From Methyloversatilis thermotolerans (GTDB lineage Bacteria; Pseudomonadota; Gammaproteobacteria; Burkholderiales; Rhodocyclaceae), in the NCBI RefSeq assembly GCF_000372885.1, contig NZ_KB889967.1, positions 1,980,655 to 2,044,654 of the forward strand: a DNA stretch of 64,000 nt, written 5' to 3'. The notes beneath the pieces are model-generated. The model worked only from the letters and a program-made list of their open reading frames with translations, searched no databases and was not told the DNA's origin. The position numbers and the translations under genes are program-made. Below, one piece after another: positions 52,402 to 59,966 of this stretch. The number at the start of each line of letters is the position of its first letter. Position 1 is the stretch's first letter.

Positions 52402-53681
52402 GCCGCGACCATCTCCGCCGCCCTGCCCCACGGCACGCTGGCACCCAGCGCCTGCGCCACGCGCACTGCCGACGACAGTCCGTCCTCGTGGAATCCGTAT
52501 CCGGTCCAGGCGCCGCAGAACCATATCCGGTCGCGTCCCTGGATATCGCCCAGCCGCGCCTGCGCATCGATGGCCGGCCGGTCGAACACCGGATGATCGT
52601 AGTCCATACGTGCGATCACGCGCTCCTGTGCCGGCTCGATGAAAGGATTCAGCGACACGATGACCGGTTGCCTGAACGGCAGCGGCTGCAGCTTGTTCAT
52701 CAGGTAGGACACGCTGACCGGTCGCTGATCCGGCGCTCCGCGACCGGCGAGGTAGTTCCATGACGACCAGACGCGGCGATTGCGCGGCAGCAAGGCGGTA
52801 TCGGTGTGCAGCACCGCGTGGTTGGGCTGATAGCGGATCGCCGAAAGGATGCCTCGCTCGTCGTGCGTTGCATGGTCTGCCAGCAGCGCAAGCGCCTGGT
52901 CCGAGTGGCAGGCGAGCACCACCTGGTCGAAGCGCTCGCGCTCATCGCCCGCGGCCACCAGCACGCCCTCTGCGCCGCGCTGGACAGCGCGCACCGGTGC
53001 GCCGCGGCGGACATCGGCGAGCTGCGCCGCGATGCGCTTCACGTATTCGCGCGAACCGCCGCGCACGGTGAGCCATTGCGGCCGGTCATTCACGCGCAAC
53101 AGGCCGTGGTTGTGGCAGAAGCGCGCAAAAGTGGCGACCGGATACGCGAGCATGGTGCGGGTCGGGCAGGACCAGATCGCGGCGGCCATAGGCAGCAGAT
53201 ACCAGTCGCGGAATGCCTCGCTGTATGCGTGCCGGGTCAGGAATTCGCCCAGGGACACCTCCTCTGCGCGCCCCTCGGCCGCCATCGCAGTGACCTGACT
53301 GTTGAAGCGCATGATGTCCTGCAGCATGCGCCAGAACCGCGGACGCGCCAGATTGGCCGGTTGCGCGAACACGGTGGCGAGATTGGTGCCGGCCCATTCG
53401 ACGTCCGGGTGCTGCAGGCTCACGCCGAATGACATGTCACTGTCGGCGATCGGAATGCCCAGATGGCCGAACAGCCCGCACAGATGCGGATAGGTCACCC
53501 GGTTGAACGCGATGAAGCCGGTGTCGACCGGATGACCGATACCGTCCAGCTCGACATCCAGCGTGTTGGAATGCCCGCCCAGCCGCTCTTCCTGCTCGAA
53601 CAGGGTCACGCTGTGATCGCGTGACAGCAGCCAGGCCGCGGACAGACCGGAAATGCCGGCGCCGACCACCGCAATCTTCAT
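52398..53681 (-). CDS. FAD-dependent oxidoreductase (amine oxidase-like)
   Basis: The 427-residue flavoprotein begins MKIAVVGAGISGLSAAWLLS, the dinucleotide-binding motif, followed by VTLFEQEERLGGHSNTLDVELDG. Further family pieces are PVDTGFIAFNRVTYPHLCGLF, YLLPMAAAIWSCP-type sequence and FCGAWTGYGFHEDGLSSAVRVAQAL. This protein type is the regular partner of DUF1365 and Cfa. It would oxidise or desaturate an acyl chain. It starts the run of seven overlapping genes. Confidence 0.92.
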   Translation of the reverse strand: MKIAVVGAGISGLSAAWLLSRDHSVTLFEQEERLGGHSNTLDVELDGIGHPVDTGFIAFNRVTYPHLCGLFGHLGIPIADSDMSFGVSLQHPDVEWAGTNLATVFAQPANLARPRFWRMLQDIMRFNSQVTAMAAEGRAEEVSLGEFLTRHAYSEAFRDWYLLPMAAAIWSCPTRTMLAYPVATFARFCHNHGLLRVNDRPQWLTVRGGSREYVKRIAAQLADVRRGAPVRAVQRGAEGVLVAAGDERERFDQVVLACHSDQALALLADHATHDERGILSAIRYQPNHAVLHTDTALLPRNRRVWSSWNYLAGRGAPDQRPVSVSYLMNKLQPLPFRQPVIVSLNPFIEPAQERVIARMDYDHPVFDRPAIDAQARLGDIQGRDRIWFCGAWTGYGFHEDGLSSAVRVAQALGASVPWGRAAEMVAA

Positions 53682-53712
53682 GAACGCTTCCTCGACCGCT
53701 GAGCCCATGGCG

Positions 53713-54285
53713 TCATTGCGAGCTCCCTGCCAGAGCGGCTTCGATCTCGCGCACCAGCACCTTCGAATCCGGCGACACGATGCTGGAAAAGGCGGTGACC
53801 GTGCGGCCGTCGCGCCCGATCAGATACTTGTGGAAATTCCACCCCGGCTCGGAACCGGTCGCCTTCACCAGATCGACGTAAAAGGGGTGACGCTGCGCGC
53901 CCCTGACCGAAGTCTTGCTGAACATCGGAAACTTCACGCCATAAGTCATGCTGCAGAACTCGGCGATTTCCCTGTCGCTGCCGGGCTCCTGGTTTGCAAA
54001 GTCGTTGGACGGGAAACCGAGCACCGTGAGGCCGCGCTTCCCGTACGTTTCCTGCAGCTTTTCCAGGCCGGCGTACTGCCCGGTGAAACCGCACCGGCTT
54101 GCCGTGTTCACCACCAGCAGCACGCGGCCCTTGTACTCGCACAGCGAGCGCGGCTTGCCATCCAGCAGACCGGGGATGCTGCGGTCGAGCAGTGCCGGGC
54201 AATTCTCGGCGGACAGGGACGTGGACACCGGCAGCAGTGTCAGCAGAAGGGCGCTGATGAGCTGCCTGCAATCAGCGCGACGCAC
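53713..54285 (-). CDS. Exported glutathione peroxidase
   Basis: The 190-residue peroxidase has a signal peptide (cleaved near SLSA) and a catalytic Cys in NTASRCGFTGQY. Its partner residues are seen in LGFPSNDFANQEPG (Gln in FANQEP) and WNFHKYLIGRDG (Trp-Asn). It removes lipid or hydrogen peroxides, here outside the cytoplasm. I accept the GTG start at 54285. It lies 31 bp before the FAD oxidoreductase gene and fits a photo-oxidative stress role. Confidence 0.9.
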   Translation of the reverse strand: MRRADCRQLISALLLTLLPVSTSLSAENCPALLDRSIPGLLDGKPRSLCEYKGRVLLVVNTASRCGFTGQYAGLEKLQETYGKRGLTVLGFPSNDFANQEPGSDREIAEFCSMTYGVKFPMFSKTSVRGAQRHPFYVDLVKATGSEPGWNFHKYLIGRDGRTVTAFSSIVSPDSKVLVREIEAALAGSSQ

Positions 54286-54541
54286 GGCTGGGCTCGCAGC
54301 AGCGGGATGACGCGGAGGCGTGAGCCGGAACGACGAAATAGGGGCCGGTGACCGCGCGGTGCAATGCGATCAGGGTGGCTGTCGCACCGCTCGCCGCCGG
54401 CGCGGCCGGCGCCTGCAGCGCCGGAGGCGCATGCGTGCGGTCGACCGCATCTTCCGACGACGATACGGCGGCGTGGGCCACCACGCACGAAAGGGTGAGC
54501 GCCGGACTCAGGCAGGCGAGCGGAAGGAAACGGGTACTCAT
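54272..54541 (-). CDS. Small exported protein of unknown function
   Basis: The 89-residue frame starts at 54541 with a signal peptide (MSTRFLPLACLSPALTLSCVVAHA). A Ser/Ala/Pro-rich body follows, ending FVVPAHASASSRCCEPSRASR. It is the first frame after the LitR-type palindromes and overlaps the glutathione peroxidase start by 14 bases. I recognise no family. It is probably the first gene of the light-regulated operon, although a leader role is possible. Confidence 0.55.
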   Translation of the reverse strand: MSTRFLPLACLSPALTLSCVVAHAAVSSSEDAVDRTHAPPALQAPAAPAASGATATLIALHRAVTGPYFVVPAHASASSRCCEPSRASR

Positions 54542-54554
54542 GTGATGACTCCCC

Positions 54555-54633
54555 TTTTGTCCTGGACAAAACAGGACCAAGTCCGTAATCTAGAGTCCGA
54601 AAGTGTTCAAGTCAACAATTTGTCCAGGACAAA
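54555..54633. promoter_or_regulatory. LitR-type operator region
   Basis: TTTTGTCCTGGACAAAA (54555-54571) and TTTGTCCAGGACAAA (54619-54633) are two copies of one palindrome with centres 63 bp apart, six helical turns. A partial one, GGACCAAGTCC (54574-54584), lies beside the first. They fill the 98-bp gap between the exported-protein operon and the divergent litR gene and end only 6 bases before the litR GTG. The regulator next door should repress both directions by binding here. Confidence 0.8.
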
Positions 54634-54639
54634 ACAAAG

Positions 54640-55551
54640 GTGAGCGTCACCGGACTTGGTCTCCTCAACATCAGCGCAGTCGAACGCGAAACCGGACTGG
54701 CAAAGGACACGTTGCGCGTCTGGGAGCGTCGCTATGGTTTTCCCAAGCCGGCGCGGGATGAAGCCGGCGAGCGTCTGTACACCCAGGAGGACGTGAACCG
54801 CTTGCGCCTGATCCGTAGATTGATCGATCAGGGCTGGCGGCCAGGCAAATTGCTGTCGGCGAGCCACTCGGAACTTCAGGCCATCGTCGATGCCGAGCGG
54901 AGCGCACGGGTACCTGCGCTGCTGTCCGGAGAAACGCTGGAAGCCATCCGCCGCCACGACGTTGACGGCCTGCGCGCCGTATTCCAGCGCACCCTGCTCG
55001 ACCAGGGGCTGCAGGGTCTGGTGACCGGCCTGATCGCACCACTGAATGTGGATATCGGGGAAGCCTGGATGCGCGGCGAGCTGGGCGTACCGGACGAACA
55101 CTTCTACACCGAGCAGGTGCAGAATTTCCTGCGCGGCGCGCTTTCGAGCTATCCCCGTCCGGTCCGGTCGCCGCGCGTGCTGCTCACCACATTGCCGGAA
55201 GAGGAACATGCGCTCGGTCTCATCATGGCCGAGGTGATGCTGCTCACCGAGGGCGTACAGTGCTGTTCGCTCGGGCCGCGCATGCCCCTTGCCGACATCA
55301 GGACCTCGGCCGCCACCGTGGGCGCGGACATCGTGGCGCTGTCCTTCAGTGCGGCCTTCCCGGTCCGGCAGGCGATAGCGGGCGTGCGCACTTTGCGCCA
55401 GTTGCTGCCGGAAAGTGTCGCGATCTGGGTCGGAGGCGCCGGCGCGCGCGACAAATTGCGCAGCGAAACCGGCATTCAGATCATCCGTTCCATAGACGAT
55501 GTCGTGCCGGCCGTCGCCGCCTGGCGCGTCGCGAACGGCGCGGCCACCTGA
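54640..55551 (+). CDS. litR: LitR/CarH-like MerR regulator with cobalamin-binding domain
   Basis: The 303-residue protein has an N-terminal MerR helix-turn-helix (ISAVERETGLAKDTLRVWERRYGFPKPARDEAGERLYTQEDVNRLRLI). A B12-binding region follows. WMRGELGVPDEH gives the Wx9EH motif of light-sensing adenosylcobalamin regulators, and EEHALG gives ExHxxG with the lower-ligand His. In this family AdoCbl-bound tetramers repress in the dark and light breaks them. It starts at a GTG with operators abutting it, so it is probably autoregulated. Confidence 0.9.
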   Translation: MSVTGLGLLNISAVERETGLAKDTLRVWERRYGFPKPARDEAGERLYTQEDVNRLRLIRRLIDQGWRPGKLLSASHSELQAIVDAERSARVPALLSGETLEAIRRHDVDGLRAVFQRTLLDQGLQGLVTGLIAPLNVDIGEAWMRGELGVPDEHFYTEQVQNFLRGALSSYPRPVRSPRVLLTTLPEEEHALGLIMAEVMLLTEGVQCCSLGPRMPLADIRTSAATVGADIVALSFSAAFPVRQAIAGVRTLRQLLPESVAIWVGGAGARDKLRSETGIQIIRSIDDVVPAVAAWRVANGAAT

Positions 55552-55712
55552 CCGGATTCCGCCGGCTGCAAGCAGGCGCACGAATTCCCCGCTGTTCCAT
55601 CGATCGCATCGGCGCGCAGCGTGATCCAATCGCGCCCGTACCTTTTCTTCCCCTGTCATCGGCGTGTCGTCCGCATGCGTACAATGCGCCTTTACTCAGG
55701 AGCCGCCCCCCA

Positions 55713-56543
55713 ATGCTCTACCCAGAACTGTTCAAGTCGCTCGAGTCCGCACGCTGGGACATGTCACGCGACGTGCCCTGGGACAGTTTCGACGCATCGC
55801 TGCTGTCCGACGAACAGGCACTCACCATCAAGATGAATGCCATCACCGAGTGGTCGGCGCTGCCCGCCACCGAAATGTTCCTGCGCGACAACCGCAATGA
55901 CTCGGATTTCTCTGCCTTCATGTCCATCTGGTTCTACGAGGAACAGAAGCACGCCCTGGTGCTGATGGAATACCTGCAGCGCTTCCGGCCCGACATGGCC
56001 CCCACCGAAGCCGAGTTGCACGAGGTGCGCTTCGAGTTCGATCCCGCTCCGGCGCTGGAAACCCTGATGCTGCATTTCTGCGGCGAGGTGCGCCTGACCC
56101 AGTGGTACCGCCGCGCGGCGGAATGGCATACGGAACCGGTGATCAAGCACATCTACGACCTGCTGTCGCGTGATGAGGCCCGCCACGGCGGTGCGTATCT
56201 GAAGTACATGAAACGAGCGATCGAACAGGCGGGAGACGCCGCGCGCGCCGCCTTCAGCAAGATCGGCATGCTGATGGCCGCGAGCGGGCGTGCCGGCAAG
56301 CCCCTGCATCCGACCAATCTGCATGTGAACAAGCAGCTCTATCCGCGCGACACCGTGCAGTCGCGCCTGCCCGATCCGGACTGGCTGGAGCACTGGCTGG
56401 ACCAGCAGATCCGCTTCGACAAGGACTGCGAGGCGCGCGTGGTGGGTGGCATCCTGCGCAACCTGAGCTCGCTGTTCGGCGAAACCTTCAAGACGGTGGG
56501 CGACCTGAACCGTTTCCGCAAGCAGTACGCGGGTGCCGCCTGA
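55713..56543 (+). CDS. Ferritin-like diiron protein
   Basis: The 276-residue protein has the four-helix diiron pattern with two EExxH/DExxH ligand sets: FYEEQKHALVLMEYL and RDEARHGGAYLKYM, together with upstream Glu residues (ITEWSALPATEMFL). This resembles acyl-ACP desaturase or related diiron oxygenases more than storage ferritin. No signal peptide is present. It lies 161 bp after litR and overlaps the heptose enzyme gene by one base. A lipid desaturase role next to the Cfa set is attractive but inferred. Confidence 0.82.
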   Translation: MLYPELFKSLESARWDMSRDVPWDSFDASLLSDEQALTIKMNAITEWSALPATEMFLRDNRNDSDFSAFMSIWFYEEQKHALVLMEYLQRFRPDMAPTEAELHEVRFEFDPAPALETLMLHFCGEVRLTQWYRRAAEWHTEPVIKHIYDLLSRDEARHGGAYLKYMKRAIEQAGDAARAAFSKIGMLMAASGRAGKPLHPTNLHVNKQLYPRDTVQSRLPDPDWLEHWLDQQIRFDKDCEARVVGGILRNLSSLFGETFKTVGDLNRFRKQYAGAA

Positions 56544-57031
56544 TGCGGGGCGGCACGCCTTCGTTCGAATCCAGGCTGTGCCCGCCCGACGAGCTGCCCG
56601 CCCGACGCGCGGCGCTGCCGGGGCCGGTGGTGTTCACGAATGGCTGTTTCGACATCCTGCACCGCGGTCACGTCACCTGCCTGGCACAGGCACGCGCGCT
56701 GGGCGCTTCGCTCATCGTCGCGCTGAACACCGATGCATCGGTCAGACGCCAGGGCAAGGGTGAGGACCGCCCGGTCAATGCGCTGGAGGACCGTGCCGCG
56801 GTCATAGCGGCTCTGGAATCGGTGAGTCTGGTCACCTGGTTCGACGCGGACACGCCGCTCGATCTCATCGTCGCCTGCGCGCCCGATGTGCTGGTCAAGG
56901 GCGGCGACTGGCCGGTCGAGCATATCGTCGGTGCGCATGAAGTGCTGGCGCGCGGCGGTCGGGTGGAATCCATCGCGTTCGAGCATGAACGTTCGACCAC
57001 CGCGCTGCTGCGCAGGATACGCAGTCTGTGA
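56543..57031 (+). CDS. rfaE2: D-glycero-beta-D-manno-heptose 1-phosphate adenylyltransferase
   Basis: The 162-residue cytidylyltransferase-fold enzyme activates heptose 1-phosphate with ATP to ADP-heptose for lipopolysaccharide core. It has the active-site motif GCFDILHRGHV, the NTDASVRRQGKG loop and the VKGGDW and STTALLRRI signatures. It corresponds to the C-terminal half of E. coli HldE as a separate protein. The ATG at 56543 overlaps the previous stop. Confidence 0.95.
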   Translation: MRGGTPSFESRLCPPDELPARRAALPGPVVFTNGCFDILHRGHVTCLAQARALGASLIVALNTDASVRRQGKGEDRPVNALEDRAAVIAALESVSLVTWFDADTPLDLIVACAPDVLVKGGDWPVEHIVGAHEVLARGGRVESIAFEHERSTTALLRRIRSL

Positions 57032-57109
57032 GCACATCGTGCGCGCTCCGGCGTGCGCCGGAACGCGCCGCGGCGGGCACCGCTGCGGCAGAGCCCGCCA
57101 GCCGCAGGG

Positions 57110-57769
57110 TCAAACCATGAAACGACGGCGTGCGCGGTAGGCCACCAGCGCCAGACCGGCCAGCATCAGGGCATGCACTTCAGGTTCCGGCACCGCGGCA
57201 ACCTGGTCGATCTGGAATGCCAGCATCTGCGAGAAGCCGATACCGAAAGTCAGCGTGTAATCGGTGACCGCAACGCCCAGCGACGACAGATCCCACTCAT
57301 TGCGGAAATAGTCGCTCGCGCCACCGGTGAGCACACTTTCGGCGAGCGTGCCGGCGATGGACTGGCTGCCACCGTTGTAGCTGAGCGTGAGGCTGAAATC
57401 GGTCCCGCTGAAGTTGTTGATGATGCCCTGGAACACCAGCGTGCCGGCGAGCGCATCGACCGTCGTGTCGGTGAAGGTGAACGTCGATGCCCCGCCATAC
57501 AGTCCGAAGCCAGCCGGATAGTGATCTCCGCTCACCAGCGTGAATACCGCATCGCCCGAACCGGCGACATTGGAACCGGTTCCGGCCGCCAGTTCATCGC
57601 TGGTCAGCGCGCCGCCGGTGCGGTTGCGGTTCAGTTCGTTCCATCCGTCGAAGGACAGCGAGGATGCCGGATCGATGAACTGCGCATGGGTGGTGCTGGC
57701 CTGTGACGCGGCGGAAGCCGCGAGCAGTGCAGTGACGAGCAGCGAACGTACGAGAGGAATGTGAGTCAT
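57110..57769 (-). CDS. PEP-CTERM sorting domain protein
   Basis: The 219-residue exported protein has a signal peptide (MTHIPLVRSLLVTALLAASAASQA), a beta-rich middle with Gly/Ser/Thr stretches (FVFTDTTVDALAGTLVFQGIINNFSGTDFSLTLSYNGG-type) and the tail VPEPEVHALMLAGLALVAYRARRR. The start at 57769 has a ribosome site (GGAGAC). Function unknown. A Fur-like palindrome lies about 220 bases upstream. Confidence 0.88.
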   Translation of the reverse strand: MTHIPLVRSLLVTALLAASAASQASTTHAQFIDPASSLSFDGWNELNRNRTGGALTSDELAAGTGSNVAGSGDAVFTLVSGDHYPAGFGLYGGASTFTFTDTTVDALAGTLVFQGIINNFSGTDFSLTLSYNGGSQSIAGTLAESVLTGGASDYFRNEWDLSSLGVAVTDYTLTFGIGFSQMLAFQIDQVAAVPEPEVHALMLAGLALVAYRARRRFMV

Positions 57770-58290
57770 GGTTGTCTCCGCGGGATCTGCTGACAGCGCA
57801 TGCGCCGGCGCCCGCACGCCCCCGTATCGACGGGGACTGCCGGCACATGGGCTGTCAACAGACCCATGAGTGTTGTCGTCTTGTGCCGGCCTGGCCTTTT
57901 CTGGTCGCTGGGAGGCAATCCTTGATGACATCATCGTTTCAGCCAGGGCCGCGACGATGATGACCGCCCGCATCAATCATCCATCCAAATGCGAACGATT
58001 CGCATTCTAATCTTATTGCCGTACGCGTCAACATCGGCGCAGACATTTCTGCGTGAATCGGGATACCGTCCCGCCACGCCCGCGCGCGCCGTGTCCGCCG
58101 GTGCAGTTTCAGGTACCGCTCATCGAGTGCGCAGCACGCGGCACGGCTACATCGGTTTACGCATGTGTCGGCGCCGACACGAAACAGGCACACCCCGGAC
58201 AAACGGCTGACCCAGGCTTGCGTACAGTCACGGTGCGTTCCGGCTGACGCGCGCCGCGACTCTTCCAACCGATCCGCTCAAGGAGAGTCC
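57770..58290. promoter_or_regulatory. Divergent intergenic region with a Fur-like palindrome
   Basis: This 521-bp region separates two divergent PEP-CTERM genes and shows no convincing gene. At 57988-58006 it holds AATGCGAACGATTCGCATT, a 19-base palindrome with 8-base arms that agrees with the Fur 7-1-7 consensus at nine of twelve fixed positions. Surrounding sequence is locally AT-richer, as at a promoter. Nothing else stands out. Confidence 0.6.
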
Positions 58291-58926
58291 ATGCTGCCCG
58301 AACCATATCGTCGCAAACGACCGGCGCTGAACGCGCTGGCGTGTGCATTCGCCCTGATGGCCAGCGCCGAAGCCGCGCAGGCCGACACACTCGCCAACAC
58401 CCTTGATGCCACGGCGTCCGGCGCAAGCTTGAGCGTCAGTGCCAGCGACTGGCTGGCCATCAGCTTCCAGACCGGAGATGTCGCGTACGCAGGCACCGGA
58501 TTGCTGGCGTCGCTCGCGCTGAGCAATGTGAGCGGAACACCGCAGTTGAGTCTGTATTCGAGCTATGGCGACAGCTACGGCAGCGATCTCATCCCGTCTT
58601 CCGCCCTCGCCACCTTCAGTCTGAGCGCCAGCGACGACGACAGCACCGACTTCACGCTCGCCAGCGTATCTCTCTCCGCTCATACCACTTACTGGCTGGT
58701 GCTGAGCAGTCCCGGATCGGCGGACTGGTCATGGTCCGCCGACGGCAGCTACGACGGCGTGCTGGCAAGCAGCGACGATGCGGGCGACACCTGGTTCACC
58801 GAAGGCAGCCTGTACCCGGTCCGCTTCGCGGTCAGCACGGTCGCCGTACCCGAACCTTCCTCCGCCGCCCTCATGCTGGTCGGCATGACAACGCTGGCCG
58901 GCGTCGCTCGCCGCCGCTTCCGGTAA
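58291..58926 (+). CDS. PEP-CTERM sorting domain protein (choice-of-anchor-like)
   Basis: The 211-residue protein has an ATG with ribosome site AAGGAGAG, a signal peptide (cleaved near EAAQA) and a beta-sandwich body with ISFQTG, LSLYSSYGDSYG, FTLASVSLSAHTTYWLVLSS and a Trp-rich WSWSADGSYDG. It ends VPEPSSAALMLVGMTTLAGVARRRFR. The body looks like the choice-of-anchor R type domain found with PEP-CTERM tails. It precedes an intradiol-dioxygenase-like gene by 17 bp. Confidence 0.85.
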   Translation: MLPEPYRRKRPALNALACAFALMASAEAAQADTLANTLDATASGASLSVSASDWLAISFQTGDVAYAGTGLLASLALSNVSGTPQLSLYSSYGDSYGSDLIPSSALATFSLSASDDDSTDFTLASVSLSAHTTYWLVLSSPGSADWSWSADGSYDGVLASSDDAGDTWFTEGSLYPVRFAVSTVAVPEPSSAALMLVGMTTLAGVARRRFR

Positions 58927-58943
58927 AACATGAAGGGACTGAC

Positions 58944-59792
58944 ATGACGAACAAGATCGATGCCGCGCGCCGATTGCTGCTGCGCAACGGCGCCGCCACC
59001 GGCGCACTGATGATGGCCAGCCCGCTGGTACGGGCTGCAGCCGGAGACACCTCGACCGTGGAGGTGACCGAAGGCCCCTACTTCATCGACGAACTGCTGA
59101 ACCGCTCCGACATCCGCTCGAGTACATCGACCGGCTTGGTGCAGGACGGACTGCTCATGCTGCTCACGATCACGGTGTCCGAACTCGATACCGACACCGG
59201 GGTGGTAAAGCCACTGACCGGTGCCTATGTCGACATCTGGCACTGCAACGCGCTGGGTGTGTATTCGGACGTCTCGGCGGCACAGCAGGGAACCGATGCC
59301 ACCGGCCAGAACTTCCTGCGCGGCTACCAGGTGACCGACCGCCAGGGCAAGGTGAAATTCCGGACCATCTATCCGGGCTGGTATCTGCCGCGCGCGCCAC
59401 ACATCCACGCCAAGGTTCGCCAGTTCTCCGGCACCGACACCACGCTCGAGTTCACCACCCAGTTCGCACTTGACGATGAACTGAGCAACACCATCTACAC
59501 CACGCTCGCGCCTTACACCACCAAGGGCGCCACGAGCTACACGAATGACATCGATCAGGTATTCACCGGCGACAACAGCTGTACCTCGGGCGCCCTGGCC
59601 GGCGATTCGCTGCATCTGAAACTGACGCGCGCGGAAAAGTACGTCACCGGCAGCTTCAACATCCTGATCGACAGTGCCGCTCGCTGCACCAGTACGGAAA
59701 CAGGCAGCGGCGGCGGTGGTGGCACGCCGCCCGGTGGTGGCGACATGCCACCTGGCGGAGGCGGCACGCCACCCGGACAGCCGCCGGCCTGA
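58944..59792 (+). CDS. Exported intradiol ring-cleavage dioxygenase-like protein
   Basis: The 282-residue protein starts with a twin-arginine-like signal (ARRLLLRNGAATGALMMASP). The body has the intradiol dioxygenase fold (VTEGPYFID, GAYVDIWHCNALGVYSDV) with iron ligands in TIYPGWYLPRAPHIHAKV (two Tyr, two His). The tail is a Gly/Pro repeat (GGGGGTPPGGGDMPPGG type). Exported members of this family are common and mostly uncharacterised. It probably acts in the periplasm or outside on catechol-like or siderophore-like compounds. A GC-rich hairpin without T run follows. Confidence 0.85.
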   Translation: MTNKIDAARRLLLRNGAATGALMMASPLVRAAAGDTSTVEVTEGPYFIDELLNRSDIRSSTSTGLVQDGLLMLLTITVSELDTDTGVVKPLTGAYVDIWHCNALGVYSDVSAAQQGTDATGQNFLRGYQVTDRQGKVKFRTIYPGWYLPRAPHIHAKVRQFSGTDTTLEFTTQFALDDELSNTIYTTLAPYTTKGATSYTNDIDQVFTGDNSCTSGALAGDSLHLKLTRAEKYVTGSFNILIDSAARCTSTETGSGGGGGTPPGGGDMPPGGGGTPPGQPPA

Positions 59793-59966
59793 GGCGGTCG
59801 CCCGGGCACGCAGGGCCGGGCGAACCACGGGTGCAGCAGCCGGGAAGCCCCCGGAATTGATGCGCTCAGCGCTCGCTGCCCGCCCACTGACCGCCGGACG
59901 GACGAGAAGGGCGACGATGCGTTGATCCGGGGTCGCCGGCACGCTGCGCCCTTGAGTGACCCGAGG

